This document shows positions 1 to 8,565 of a stretch of DNA of 64,000 nt, piece after piece; within the stretch, counting starts at the first letter, position 1, and every line of letters begins with the position of its first letter. The stretch comes from Flavobacteriaceae bacterium (lineage in GTDB: Bacteria; Bacteroidota; Bacteroidia; Flavobacteriales; Flavobacteriaceae). Both the position numbers and the translations under genes were made by a program. Below the pieces are notes generated by a model that saw nothing but the letters and a program-made list of their open reading frames with translations, searched no databases and had not been told where the DNA came from. The DNA is taken from assembly GCA_031277535.1 (NCBI GenBank), contig JAITMD010000021.1:273167-337166 (forward strand). Reading direction: 5' to 3'.

Positions 1-1
1 C

Positions 2-466
2 GATGAGAACTTAATTAAAGAGTTTGAGTTCGCAACTGAGGTTATCGCTGGTATCCGTACAATCAGAAAAGACAAAAACATTTCGTTTAAAGAAACGATT
101 GATTTAAAAGTAATCAACAATGAGAAAACTTCTTCTTACTTTGACAGTATCATCTCTAAGTTAGGTAATATCGTATCTATAGAGTATGTAACTGAGCAAG
201 TAAGTGGTGCGCTATCTTACCGTGTGAAATCTAATGAGTACTTCATTCCTGTTACAGGAAGTGTAAACTTAGAAGAGGAAATCGCTAAGTTAGAAGAAGA
301 GTTGAAATACTTAAAAGGATTCTTGAAATCTGTACAAGGGAAACTATCTAACGAGAAATTCGTAGGTGGTGCTCCTGCTCAGGTTATTGAGAACGAAAGA
401 AAGAAAGAAGCAGATGCTTTAGCTAAAATAGCGACTATAGAACACAGCTTAGCTGGATTAAAATAG
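2..466 (+). CDS. valS: Valine--tRNA ligase, C-terminal part (5' end outside window)
   Basis: The reading frame is open from base 2 to the stop at 466, so this is the 3' end of a gene that starts before the window. The last 70 or so residues are rich in Glu, Lys and Leu with the heptad pattern of the C-terminal ValRS coiled-coil arm. They include the family-typical stretch ending in NEKFVGGAPAQVIENERKK, which in ValRS contacts tRNA-Val. The GTG at 224 is internal and not a real start. A strong hairpin terminator follows directly. The identification is from motif memory and is firm. Confidence 0.93.
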   Translation, partial: DENLIKEFEFATEVIAGIRTIRKDKNISFKETIDLKVINNEKTSSYFDSIISKLGNIVSIEYVTEQVSGALSYRVKSNEYFIPVTGSVNLEEEIAKLEEELKYLKGFLKSVQGKLSNEKFVGGAPAQVIENERKKEADALAKIATIEHSLAGLK

Positions 467-490
467 TCAAGTAATCTCTTGTAATATAAT

Positions 491-528
491 GCCTCTAATT
501 AGCATCTGCTAATTGGAGGCATTTTTTT
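491..528 (+). terminator. Rho-independent terminator of valS
   Basis: Arms GCCTCTAATTAGC (491-503) and GCTAATTGGAGGC (508-520) pair with one G-T wobble around a 4-base loop. A run of seven T follows at 522-528. Confidence 0.9.
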
Positions 529-540
529 ATCTTCGTATTT

Positions 541-1176
541 ATGAAAATCAATGTACACACACATCATCCTAAAGATCTGTCAGAAGGAATAGAGATCGTT
601 AATCAGTACCCTGCTACTTTAGACAATAGTTTGCCTACTTATTCAGTAGGGATACATCCATGGTACATTAATGAAGATACAATAGAAGAGGAGTTAGTGC
701 TATTAGAGCAACAATTACAGCAGGCTAATTGTATCGCTTTAGGAGAGTGTGGTTTGGATAAGAAAACCAATATTTCGTTAAATCTTCAAGTAGAAGTATT
801 TAAGAAGCAGTTACTACTTGCAGAAAAGTATAAAAAAGCAGTAATTTTGCACGTCGTTTCAGCATATCAAGAAGTTATAGCAATAAAGAGAGAATTGGAT
901 ATCACAGTTCCTCTGATTATACATGGCTTTAATAAGAAGGAGCAAGTAGCAGAGAGTCTTTGGAAGAATGGTTTTTATTTGTCTTTTGGGAGACACCTTA
1001 TTTATAATGAAGATTTGCAAGCTACATTTAGACAAGTTCCTAAAGAACAAGTATTTTTAGAGACAGATGATAGTAAAGAAGTGTCTATAGAGGAAGTATA
1101 TGCTATAGCAAGTGCTTTAGATAGTCAAATAGAAGTGACAATAGAACAGAATTATAAAAAAGTATTTAATAAATAA
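541..1176 (+). CDS. TatD-family metal-dependent hydrolase
   Basis: This is a 211-residue TIM-barrel amidohydrolase-fold protein of the TatD family (metal-dependent DNase/hydrolase). Visible metal-ligand motifs are H6-x-H8 at the first strand, E69 in GECGLD, H104, H128 and D176 in ETDDS. GIHPW at 38-41 is also typical. It is shorter than E. coli TatD (about 260 residues), so some loops are reduced. It begins right after the valS terminator, and a near-consensus -7 box (TATCTTCG, 528-535) ends only 5 bases before the ATG. It is followed by tcdA, 33 bases downstream. The precise substrate is unknown. Confidence 0.85.
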   Translation: MKINVHTHHPKDLSEGIEIVNQYPATLDNSLPTYSVGIHPWYINEDTIEEELVLLEQQLQQANCIALGECGLDKKTNISLNLQVEVFKKQLLLAEKYKKAVILHVVSAYQEVIAIKRELDITVPLIIHGFNKKEQVAESLWKNGFYLSFGRHLIYNEDLQATFRQVPKEQVFLETDDSKEVSIEEVYAIASALDSQIEVTIEQNYKKVFNK

Positions 1177-1209
1177 CATCAGTTTTTTGACTGACAAAAA
1201 ATAGAATAA

Positions 1210-1926
1210 ATGGCAATTTGGCAAGAAAGAGCAGAATTACTTTTTAAAGAAGAAGGATTGCAAAAATTAAAAGATGCAAAGGTATTAGTAGTAGGATTAG
1301 GTGGAGTAGGATCTTTTGCAGCTGAGTTTTTAGCAAGAGCAGGAGTAGGAAATATGACTATCGTGGATGGAGATACGGTGGACATAACGAATATCAATAG
1401 ACAGTTGCCAGCGTTACACTCTACTATTGGAATGCCAAAGGTGAAGGTAGTAGGAGATAGACTGATGGACATTAACCCAGAGCTTAACTTAATACGTATA
1501 GAGGAGTTTATCTCTCCAGAGCGTGCACATGAGATAGTGACAGAGGACTTTGATTATGTATTAGACTGTATCGATAGTATCACACCTAAGATTAATCTAA
1601 TCTTAGCAGCTAAGCGCAAAAGAGTGAAAGTAATCAGTGCGATGGGTGCAGGAGGTAAGATGATGGCTAATAAGATAGTTATTAAGGATATCAGTAAAAC
1701 GGATGTATGTCCATTAGCTAAACAAATCAGAAAGCGCCTAAAGAAAGAAGGTATTTCTTCTGGAGTTAAGGCAGTATTCTCAACAGAGAAACCTGACGAG
1801 AGTAGCTTAAAGATGACTGATGGAACTAACTTTAAGAAGTCGTTCTTTGGAACGAATAGTTGGATGCCAGCATTGTTTGGATTAAACTCTGCGGAGCAAG
1901 TAGTGAGATATATATTATCTAAATAA
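1210..1926 (+). CDS. tcdA: tRNA threonylcarbamoyladenosine dehydratase
   Basis: This ThiF/MoeB/E1-superfamily ATP-dependent enzyme cyclizes t6A37 of ANN-decoding tRNAs to ct6A. The adenylation nucleotide-binding loop GLGGVGS is at residues 29-35, followed by the E1-type DGDTVDITNINRQ motif. CPLAKQIRKRLKKEG near residue 160 and the C-terminal part typical of TcdA/YgdL follow. At 238 residues it is slightly shorter than E. coli TcdA (268). It lies 33 bases after the TatD-like gene and probably shares its transcript. A bidirectional hairpin follows. Confidence 0.9.
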   Translation: MAIWQERAELLFKEEGLQKLKDAKVLVVGLGGVGSFAAEFLARAGVGNMTIVDGDTVDITNINRQLPALHSTIGMPKVKVVGDRLMDINPELNLIRIEEFISPERAHEIVTEDFDYVLDCIDSITPKINLILAAKRKRVKVISAMGAGGKMMANKIVIKDISKTDVCPLAKQIRKRLKKEGISSGVKAVFSTEKPDESSLKMTDGTNFKKSFFGTNSWMPALFGLNSAEQVVRYILSK

Positions 1927-1930
1927 TACT

Positions 1931-1969
1931 AAAAAGGCTGTATCATTTGTTGTGATACAGCCTTTTTGT
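1931..1969. terminator. Bidirectional hairpin terminator after tcdA
   Basis: Arms AAAAAGGCTGTATCA (1931-1945) and TGATACAGCCTTTTT (1953-1967) are perfectly complementary, with A-runs and T-runs on the flanks so that it can work on either strand. The gene-free stretch from 1970 to 2206 downstream shows no further feature I can support. Confidence 0.88.
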
Positions 1970-2206
1970 TTAGACTAAGTTTGACAGAATAAACAGGGAA
2001 AAAGAAATTATACCGTTTATTTGTATATAGAAAATTATATCATGCTAAGTTAGGTATGGCATTATTTCTTTATGTTTACTATACTTAATCTCGATTACGT
2101 AAGGGAAGAATTGCTTTGTTTGTTGTTGTTTTGTTTGTTGTTTCCTACGATATTTTGGCTACTTATCGTTTCTTTGTCCTTCGTATTCGTTTTACAAATG
2201 AATAGT

Positions 2207-2863
2207 TTAATATCCTATTGTAAATTGTCTGTTTAAGAATTGTTCATTTTCTATTTCGTCAGCAATAGCTACAGCAACATCTTCTACAGATATTCTACTT
2301 CTATTGTCACAGTCAAATACAGGGCTTGATAAACCTATTCTGTAATGACCTGTACGCTCTCCTGGATTATTTGGATTCATTTCTATAGCTGGACTAAAAT
2401 AAGTCCATGCAAAGCTTTCTTCTTTACTTAGTGTATGTTCAAAATAATCTCTTACAGCAGTAGCACCTGGTTTTATAAATTCTGGAAACTCAGGAGTATC
2501 TACTAATTGTAAGTTTGGAGTAACATATAATGTACCTGCTCCACCAATCACGATTAAACGAGGTACTTTTGCTTCTTTTACTGCTTGATGTATTGCTTGT
2601 GCCCCAGTTGTAAAATCATTGTATAAGTTAGGATTTGTCCATCCTGCATTAAATGCACTAATTACTACGTCTGCACCTGTTATTACTTTTGCTAATTCTG
2701 CGTGATTTGTAATGTCAAGAGCTACTTTTGTAACCAATGGATTAGTAGCTATTGTCGATATATTGCGCGCTACTATAGTAACGTTTAATTGGCGATGAAT
2801 TAATTCATTTAATATAGCTGAACCTACATAACCAGTTGCTCCAATCAAAACTATATTTTTCAT
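2207..2863 (-). CDS. NAD(P)-binding Rossmann-fold oxidoreductase (atypical SDR, NmrA/YwnB-like)
   Basis: This 218-residue single-domain protein has the N-terminal dinucleotide-binding motif GATGYVG at residues 8-14 and begins MKNIVLIGATGYVG, typical of atypical short-chain dehydrogenases. There is no canonical YxxxK catalytic pair in the usual position. Related proteins are annotated only as NAD(P)H-binding or epimerase-like, and the substrate is unknown. The central stretch VVISAFNAGW and PRLIVIGGAGTLYV fit this subgroup. It is a single gene with its own -7 box upstream. Confidence 0.82.
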   Translation of the reverse strand: MKNIVLIGATGYVGSAILNELIHRQLNVTIVARNISTIATNPLVTKVALDITNHAELAKVITGADVVISAFNAGWTNPNLYNDFTTGAQAIHQAVKEAKVPRLIVIGGAGTLYVTPNLQLVDTPEFPEFIKPGATAVRDYFEHTLSKEESFAWTYFSPAIEMNPNNPGERTGHYRIGLSSPVFDCDNRSRISVEDVAVAIADEIENEQFLNRQFTIGY

Positions 2864-2885
2864 ATGTATATTGTTATTTATAGAG

Positions 2886-2893
2886 CAAATGTA
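2886..2893 (-). promoter_or_regulatory. -7 box (TACATTTG) of the Rossmann-fold gene
   Basis: On the minus strand TACATTTG matches the Bacteroidota consensus TAnnTTTG, 22 bases before the ATG at 2863. No clear -33 TTG is visible. Confidence 0.45.
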
Positions 2894-2910
2894 TTGACAA
2901 GTAATGTTTT

Positions 2911-2964
2911 AAAATAAAAAAGCCGACTTAATCTATTAATTTCTTAATGTAGATTAAGTCGGCT
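2911..2964 (-). terminator. Terminator of the aromatic amino acid permease genes
   Basis: Arms AGCCGACTTAATCT (2921-2934) and AGATTAAGTCGGCT (2951-2964) pair perfectly. Read on the minus strand, the hairpin is followed by a T-rich run (2920-2911). Confidence 0.88.
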
Positions 2965-2991
2965 CAAATAAGATAGCTGATTATCTGTTAT

Positions 2992-4191
2992 TTAGTATGC
3001 TGGAATTACTTTGGTAACCATAAGACCTTGTAAAACAAATATTAGCACAGATAATACCCATAAGAAGATAAATGATATTTTCTGTCCTATAGTTTGTTGT
3101 ACTCCTGCTTGTTTTTGAGCACGAGTTAACATCAACATAGGCATAATCAAGGCTAATACAACTAAAGGTATTGATGCATATCCTAAAGCAATAACAAATC
3201 CATCAGGATAGAAAATTGCAAATATTAATGGAGGAACAAAAGTCAATACCATTGCAGACATATTGTTTCGAATCAGTGGTTTGTTTTTTCCTAAGTCTTG
3301 AATATAATCTTTCAATGCCATAGCAACACCCCAAAATGATGTTAATAAGGCAGCTGCCGCAAATATTGTAAAAGAAATGCGTATTAATTCTGAATCATGT
3401 ACTGTGCGAACAGCTTGTAGCAATCCTTCTAATTTGGAATTTTCATTTAGAATAGAAACAAAAGTTGTACTGTCTAAGTTGCCTAAGAAAGTTAATTCCC
3501 AAACAAGGTATAAAATCAAAGGGATAATACTTCCAATAAAAAAGACTCCTTTTAATTGTTTTAAATTTCCATCAAGGTATTTAACCAAACTTGGAATAAC
3601 AACATAAAACCCAAATCCCGTAAATATAACAGGTATTGTAGCTAATACGGGAATACTTGACGATGGCATATGTTGTAAGTGAACTGCTTCAATTTTAGGT
3701 AATAATAGACCTATAACAATACATAAGAAAAGCAATTTAATACTAAAGACAATTTTAGTGCTTATATCAACTAAACGAGTTCCAAATGCAATAATCCCTC
3801 CAAACAAAACAGAAAATAGAATAGCTGAAGTCTGTGTAGATATTGTTGTATTTAACCAGTTCTCTAAGTTAGATTTTAATATTTCTCCACCACCCGTAAT
3901 ATAAGCACTTACCAAAGCGTACATTAATACCAACATACTAATAGCAGTAACCAAAGCACCAGAGCTTCCTAAGTATTTTACAGTAAGTGTATTTAATCCA
4001 TCAGTAGGAGGATTGTATTTATAGACATCTACCAAAAGTATAGCAGTATAATACATAGCAAACCAGATACAGAATAAGATTAAGGCCATAAAGGTAAAGC
4101 CTACACTTGCTGAGATAATGGGCATTGCTAACATTCCTGCTCCAATTGTCGTTCCTGCGACAATTAGGATACTTCCGATAATTTTTTGCAT
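2992..4191 (-). CDS. Aromatic amino acid permease (HAAAP family, TyrP-like), second copy
   Basis: This 399-residue inner-membrane carrier has about 11 hydrophobic segments. The N-terminus matches the hydroxy/aromatic amino acid permease family of TyrP, Mtr and TnaB: IGSILIVAGTTIGAGMLAMP in TM1 with the unwound GTTIGAG element. These proteins import tyrosine or tryptophan driven by a proton gradient. It lies 48 bases downstream of a close paralog on the same strand, so both probably share a transcript that ends at the hairpin near 2921-2964. The sequence does not tell which amino acid is preferred. Confidence 0.88.
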   Translation of the reverse strand: MQKIIGSILIVAGTTIGAGMLAMPIISASVGFTFMALILFCIWFAMYYTAILLVDVYKYNPPTDGLNTLTVKYLGSSGALVTAISMLVLMYALVSAYITGGGEILKSNLENWLNTTISTQTSAILFSVLFGGIIAFGTRLVDISTKIVFSIKLLFLCIVIGLLLPKIEAVHLQHMPSSSIPVLATIPVIFTGFGFYVVIPSLVKYLDGNLKQLKGVFFIGSIIPLILYLVWELTFLGNLDSTTFVSILNENSKLEGLLQAVRTVHDSELIRISFTIFAAAALLTSFWGVAMALKDYIQDLGKNKPLIRNNMSAMVLTFVPPLIFAIFYPDGFVIALGYASIPLVVLALIMPMLMLTRAQKQAGVQQTIGQKISFIFLWVLSVLIFVLQGLMVTKVIPAY

Positions 4192-4239
4192 TTTTTAATT
4201 ATTTAATTGATGTAATTCGTTGAATTAGTATTTTGTTTT

Positions 4240-5445
4240 TTAGTCTAAAATTGGGAGTACCCCCGCCGTCATTAATAACTGTATAATTAGTATTCCTGTT
4301 CCAAAAGCAAAAATCAGGCTAAAGATTATTTTTTGGATAAAAGAAATTGTTTCTTTTCTTTCTTCCTTCACTTTAATATACATTAGTACTGGAATAAAAA
4401 GAGAGGTAATTACTACTGAAATAGCAGCATATCCTAATGCTATAATAAATCCTTTTGGATAGTAGAGTGCAAATAACAAAGGAGGAACAAAAGTGATTAA
4501 GTAAATAATAACTGTGTTTTTTCCAAATGATTTTTTCTTGCTTAAGTCTTTTACGTAGTCAAATAGCGCTAAGGCAACTCCTAAAAAAGAGGTCAAAATA
4601 GCTGCAGCAAAAAACACATTCAATGGTATGTTCATCCATTTAGATTCCGACACTCCATTAACTGCAAGAATAACCGCTTCCAAACCTTTCGTTTCTTTAA
4701 TAATGGTAAAGAAGGTCTCAGGTTCAATACTTCCTAAGATGGATAGTTGCCAAATGATATAAACAACTAAGGGTAATAAACTACCATAAATAAAAGCCTT
4801 CTTTAATAATTGTGTATCACCTTGTAGGTATTTTACCATACTGGGTACTACAATATGAAACCCAAATGAGGTAAAAATAACTGGAATAGAAGAAAAGAAC
4901 AGTTTACTCTCTATTGGCATTTGCATTAAGTTATCTATTCGAATATGTCCAACCATCACTACAACGACAATAAATAAGAAAAGTAGTTTAATAAGAAATA
5001 TCCATTTTGTAGCAATATCTACTACACGAGCTCCCAGTCCTACAATTCCACCAAACAAGAATGTAAAAATTAAGGCTGTTATTTGTGGACTTATTTCACT
5101 TCCTATCCATTTGCTCAAATTAAGCCTTAGTATATCACTTCCCCCAGCAATATAGGCACTAACCAAAGCATACATTAATGTAAGCATACTAATACCTGTA
5201 ACAATTGAGCCTGCTTTCCCTAAGTATTTATAGGTCATTGTACTCAATCCATCATCTGGATTATTATCTTTATATGTGTCAACCAAAAGAAGTGCAGTAT
5301 AGCACATGGTTAACCAAATTAAAATCATTACGATTGTTATTCCTGAAAATCCTACGCCTGAGGAAATGATTGGCATAGCTAACATTCCGCCGCCTATTGC
5401 CGTACCTGCTATAATAAGGGTACTGCCTATAAGTTTGTTATTCAC
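4240..5445 (-). CDS. Aromatic amino acid permease (HAAAP family, TyrP-like), first copy
   Basis: This 401-residue multi-pass membrane protein is paralogous to the gene just downstream, with matching segments throughout: IIAGTAIGGGMLAMP in TM1, DGLSTMTYKYLG, IPVIFTSFGFHIVVPSMVKYLQGD and FAAAILTSFLGVALALFDYVKDL. It belongs to the same TyrP/Mtr/TnaB family. The tandem arrangement points to a local duplication, possibly followed by a split in substrate (Tyr versus Trp). No terminator is visible in the 48-base gap. Upstream, 5446-5649 separates it from a divergent Fur-family gene. Confidence 0.88.
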   Translation of the reverse strand: MNNKLIGSTLIIAGTAIGGGMLAMPIISSGVGFSGITIVMILIWLTMCYTALLLVDTYKDNNPDDGLSTMTYKYLGKAGSIVTGISMLTLMYALVSAYIAGGSDILRLNLSKWIGSEISPQITALIFTFLFGGIVGLGARVVDIATKWIFLIKLLFLFIVVVVMVGHIRIDNLMQMPIESKLFFSSIPVIFTSFGFHIVVPSMVKYLQGDTQLLKKAFIYGSLLPLVVYIIWQLSILGSIEPETFFTIIKETKGLEAVILAVNGVSESKWMNIPLNVFFAAAILTSFLGVALALFDYVKDLSKKKSFGKNTVIIYLITFVPPLLFALYYPKGFIIALGYAAISVVITSLFIPVLMYIKVKEERKETISFIQKIIFSLIFAFGTGILIIQLLMTAGVLPILD

Positions 5446-5619
5446 TTTGTATTTTGTTTTTTGATTTGTTTATTGCGAAAAAATAAATATATGTTTTTAT
5501 TTCTTATTGCAAAGCTCAAATATGTTTATTTTGATTAAAAAGTTTTGATGTTTTTTAAGCTAAAGATGTGTTAATGCTTTGTTGTGCGGTCAAACCAACA
5601 CAGTATGCGAAACATTGCT

Positions 5620-5627
5620 TATATTTG
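5620..5627 (+). promoter_or_regulatory. -7 box (TATATTTG) of the Fur-family gene
   Basis: TATATTTG matches TAnnTTTG exactly and lies 22 bases before the ATG at 5650. No convincing -33 TTG at the usual distance is visible, which would fit an activated or regulated promoter. Confidence 0.5.
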
Positions 5628-5649
5628 TTAGTACACAAATGAATATAAA

Positions 5650-6066
5650 ATGAGTACACTTAGTTTAGAGCAAGAATTAAAATCAAAAAGCATTAATCCT
5701 ACAGCGATGCGCTTATTGGTATTAAAATTTTTGAAAAAACAACGTGGTGCAGTATCTCTTGCTGATATAGAAGCAAGCTTTGACCAATCAGATCGAGTAA
5801 CTCTGTATCGTACAGTAAAGACTTTTGAGAGTAAAGGACTACTTCATAGTATCACGACGAATAATGTTACGCAATATGCGTTATGTGCTCAGGAATGTGA
5901 TGAAGAACATCATCACGATACTCATCTACATTTTGTGTGTAATCAATGTAAAAAAACAATATGTTTAACACAGGTGTCTATCCCGAAAATAGAAATACCA
6001 GATGGTTTTCAGCTCGATGATATAGACGTTGTAGCTAAAGGGGTGTGTAAGGAATGTAAGTCCTAA
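5650..6066 (+). CDS. Fur-family metal-dependent transcriptional repressor
   Basis: This 138-residue regulator has an N-terminal winged helix with the family-typical recognition segment DRVTLYRTVKTFESKGLLH at about residues 48-66. The C-terminal metal-binding and dimerization domain has the regulatory His cluster H87-H89, H92, H94 and the structural Zn site C97-x2-C100 plus C133-x2-C136. The ligands fit Fur, Zur or PerR, and the sequence alone does not decide the metal. The terminal stop overlaps the stop of convergent ypdA by 4 bases, so no space is left for a terminator between them. Confidence 0.85.
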   Translation: MSTLSLEQELKSKSINPTAMRLLVLKFLKKQRGAVSLADIEASFDQSDRVTLYRTVKTFESKGLLHSITTNNVTQYALCAQECDEEHHHDTHLHFVCNQCKKTICLTQVSIPKIEIPDGFQLDDIDVVAKGVCKECKS

Positions 6067-7046
6067 AATCGACAATATCGATATTTAGAAACAATGTGAG
6101 TAAGGATAGTAACAGCGTGAATTCTTGAATTTTCTATAAACCAAGTGTGCGTGTTTAGACCACCGCATACTACACCTGCTAAATATAAGTTCGACACATT
6201 TGTTTCCATAGTTTCTGTATTGTAAGTAGGAGTACAATCATCATCTTTCGATAAAGTAATTCCTAATTGTTCTAAAAACACAAAGTTAGGACGATATCCC
6301 GTAAGTGCAAGAACAAAATCGTTTTTTATTGTAATTTCTTTTTTATCTGACTGTACCACAACTGATTTGTCAGTTATTTCTTTAATATTGCTGTTGAATA
6401 GAGCAGTAATACTTCCTTCCTTAATTCTGTTTTCTATATCTGGTTTAACCCAATATTTTACATGTGAACTAATTTCACTGTCTCGAATAACCATTGTTAC
6501 TTTAGCTCCTTTGCGGTAACATTCTAAGGCAGCATCTACTGAAGAGTTGCTGGCACCTACCACCACTACATCCATACCTGCATAATAATGAGGATCTGTA
6601 TAATAATGAGATACTTTAGCTAAGTTTTCTCCTGGAATATTTAAGGGATTGGGAATGTCGTAAAAACCAGTAGCTACAATAACATTGTTGGCGGTGTATT
6701 GATCTTTAGAGGTCTTTAGTTGGAAGATTTCATTTTCATCTTTTTGTACATCCATTACCATTTCAAATAGATTGATTTGGATGTTATGTGTTGTCACCAC
6801 TCTGCGGTAGTATTCTAATGCTTCACTACGGCGAGGTTTATTTTCTTTACTGATAAAGGGAATATGATCTAACTCAAGTAATTCTGAGGAAGAGAAGAAT
6901 TGCATATTGACAGGGTAGTGGTACAGAGAGTTTACCAAACAACCTTTTTCGATGATTAAGTAAGACAGTCCATTTTTTTGAGCTTCTATTGCACAAGCTA
7001 TTCCTATAGGGCCACCTCCGATAATTATAATGTCAAAATGTCTCAT
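6063..7046 (-). CDS. ypdA: YpdA-family bacillithiol disulfide reductase (putative)
   Basis: This is a 327-residue FAD- and NAD(P)H-dependent pyridine nucleotide oxidoreductase. FAD-binding GGGPIG is at residues 10-15, and a second Rossmann motif VVVVGASNSSVDAALE binds NADPH. There is no CxxC redox pair, which separates YpdA from thioredoxin reductase. YLIIEKGCLVNSLYHYP and the following FFSSSELLE are characteristic of YpdA. In Firmicutes this enzyme recycles bacillithiol disulfide (BSSB) using NADPH, and bacillithiol is also made by many Bacteroidota. It has its own -7 box on the minus strand. The final role is inferred from the family. Confidence 0.85.
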   Translation of the reverse strand: MRHFDIIIIGGGPIGIACAIEAQKNGLSYLIIEKGCLVNSLYHYPVNMQFFSSSELLELDHIPFISKENKPRRSEALEYYRRVVTTHNIQINLFEMVMDVQKDENEIFQLKTSKDQYTANNVIVATGFYDIPNPLNIPGENLAKVSHYYTDPHYYAGMDVVVVGASNSSVDAALECYRKGAKVTMVIRDSEISSHVKYWVKPDIENRIKEGSITALFNSNIKEITDKSVVVQSDKKEITIKNDFVLALTGYRPNFVFLEQLGITLSKDDDCTPTYNTETMETNVSNLYLAGVVCGGLNTHTWFIENSRIHAVTILTHIVSKYRYCRF

Positions 7047-7073
7047 TGTATTCTTATTTCATGAAATCTATAT

Positions 7074-7081
7074 CAAAGTTA
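7074..7081 (-). promoter_or_regulatory. -7 box (TAACTTTG) of ypdA
   Basis: Minus-strand TAACTTTG matches TAnnTTTG, 27 bases before the ypdA ATG at 7046. Confidence 0.5.
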
Positions 7082-7112
7082 CAGCATTATTTTTAGACCA
7101 CTTGATGTAATG

Positions 7113-7148
7113 GCATAAAAAAAGGAGTTACTTAAAAAAGTAACTCCT
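7113..7148 (-). terminator. Terminator of the YceI-like lipoprotein gene
   Basis: Arms AGGAGTTACTT (7123-7133) and AAGTAACTCCT (7138-7148) form a perfect hairpin, followed on the minus strand by a T-run. Confidence 0.88.
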
Positions 7149-7168
7149 GATGTATATTTTATAAGTAA

Positions 7169-7870
7169 TTATTCAGCTACTTTATCAGCAACTAAATGGA
7201 TACCAATTTCCATATCTTTGCTAATTCCCCATTCAGCTGGGTTAAGAGCAGCTCCTGAATCTTTATCAGTAGTACCGAATACTAATCCCCATTCTGCACG
7301 GTCAGCAATGAAAGAAGCATCCATAATAGCTTTTCCATTTTCAACAGTTACTTTAGCTGGGAAAGTAATATTTACAGTTTTTCCTAAGATAGTTAAGTTT
7401 CCACTTACTACTTTGTTTGCACCTTCTACTTTGCTTGTATGTTTAGCAGCGTCGAAATCTTCTACTTTAGTGATTTTGAAATCTACTGTAGGGTTTTTCT
7501 CTACGTCAAAGAAATCTGGACTTTTTAAGTGTCCTTCTAATTTAGCTACTTCGTCATCTTTATCTACAGAAGCACGATCAGCTTTGATAGAGTTCATGTC
7601 GATAGTGTATGAACCAGCGTTTAATCCGTTTGCATCGATAGCGATATCACCAGCTTTTAACGTTAAAGTTCCATAACGTGGATTAATCCCACCTTTATGT
7701 GCAACTTTCCAAGTTACATTACTTTCAGTTAAGTTAACTGCGTATTTGTCTCCTTGTTCAATAGCAACTTCTTGTTCAGTTGTAGTAGTTGCTTTATCTG
7801 CATTTTTGTTTCCACAAGATGCAAGTGTCAATGTAGCTATTACAGCTAATGATAATACAATTTTTTTCAT
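7169..7870 (-). CDS. YceI-family lipoprotein
   Basis: This 233-residue exported lipoprotein has a signal peptide ending in the lipobox LASC with C19 as the lipidated residue. The mature part from about residue 45 is the YceI lipocalin-like beta-barrel, which binds isoprenoid-type lipids in related proteins. Family-typical elements are the N-terminal strand SNVTWKVAHKG, FFDVEKNPTVDFKITKV and a C-terminal AEWGL/AEWGI pair. It probably sits on the periplasmic face or the outer membrane. It has its own promoter (TTG-N20-TATGTTTG) and terminator. Confidence 0.88.
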   Translation of the reverse strand: MKKIVLSLAVIATLTLASCGNKNADKATTTTEQEVAIEQGDKYAVNLTESNVTWKVAHKGGINPRYGTLTLKAGDIAIDANGLNAGSYTIDMNSIKADRASVDKDDEVAKLEGHLKSPDFFDVEKNPTVDFKITKVEDFDAAKHTSKVEGANKVVSGNLTILGKTVNITFPAKVTVENGKAIMDASFIADRAEWGLVFGTTDKDSGAALNPAEWGISKDMEIGIHLVADKVAE

Positions 7871-7900
7871 TTTTTTAATATATATGCTATTTTATTGATA

Positions 7901-7931
7901 CAAACATACGATACTTAAATTGGAAAATCAA
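7901..7931 (-). promoter_or_regulatory. Promoter of the YceI-like gene
   Basis: Minus-strand -7 box TATGTTTG (7908-7901) lies 20 bases downstream of a -33 TTG (7931-7929). This matches the Bacteroidota layout and lies about 30 bases before the ATG. Confidence 0.55.
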
Positions 7932-7979
7932 CGCAATAGATCAAAAACATAGAATTACTTAATGTAGATTAAGAATATC

Positions 7980-8017
7980 CATAAAAAAAGGTTGAATTCC
8001 CACAAATTCAACCTTTT
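7980..8017 (-). terminator. Terminator of the azurin gene
   Basis: Arms AAAGGTTGAATT (7987-7998) and AATTCAACCTTT (8005-8016) form a perfect hairpin next to an A-run that becomes a T-run on the minus strand. Confidence 0.88.
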
Positions 8018-8040
8018 ATCACTATTGTAATATTTATTAA

Positions 8041-8565
8041 CTATTCAGCAATTAACTTACCATTCATCATTTGATAGTGTAATGGGAATGAACATAGATA
8101 ATCATATGTTCCAGGTTCTGTAATAGTAAATTCTATTCTATCAGCTTGACCTCCACCTAATAATTTAGTGTGAGCTATAATATTGTCTTTCGCTGCAGTA
8201 GTAGGTATAAAATCATTAGCCTTGAAGTTTGCAGCTTCTTCATCAAAAGCTTTTACGTCAGTACCTTGTTTTAATAATACCCAATTGTGTCCCATACTTT
8301 CTTTTGGTAATTTACCTACGTGACGTAAAGTTAATACCACTTTTTTACCTACAGGTACTTTTATTTCTTTCATGTTATACTGCATTTGATCGTTGCTCTC
8401 GATCTCGATATTTACTGTATCTTCGTCTGGAGCTGCAGTTGTTGTTTCTGTTTCAGTTGTTCCTGTTGTTTCAGAAGCGCCTTCTTTTTTATTTCCACAA
8501 GAAACTAAAGCCCAAACAACTAAACCTGTTACTAATGCAATTTTAATTTTATTCATAATAGCCAA
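8041..8565 (-). CDS. Azurin-type cupredoxin lipoprotein
   Basis: This is a 174-residue type 1 copper protein that carries electrons in the periplasm or at the membrane. A signal peptide ends in a lipobox-like ALVSC with C23. A Thr/Glu-rich linker (31-50) leads to the azurin domain. The copper ligands are visible as H93 in GHNW and the C-terminal set C158, H163 and M167 (C-x4-H-x3-M). LLGGGQADRIEFT is typical of azurin. An alternative start three codons in (MNKIKIALV) gives a more normal signal peptide. The partner oxidase or reductase is not in this window. Confidence 0.92.
   Translation of the reverse strand: MAIMNKIKIALVTGLVVWALVSCGNKKEGASETTGTTETETTTAAPDEDTVNIEIESNDQMQYNMKEIKVPVGKKVVLTLRHVGKLPKESMGHNWVLLKQGTDVKAFDEEAANFKANDFIPTTAAKDNIIAHTKLLGGGQADRIEFTITEPGTYDYLCSFPLHYQMMNGKLIAE

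Noticed and set aside
224..466. An 80-residue protein starting with GTG at 224
   Set aside because: The frame is open to the window edge and reads as the valS C-terminus. The GTG is an internal Val codon.
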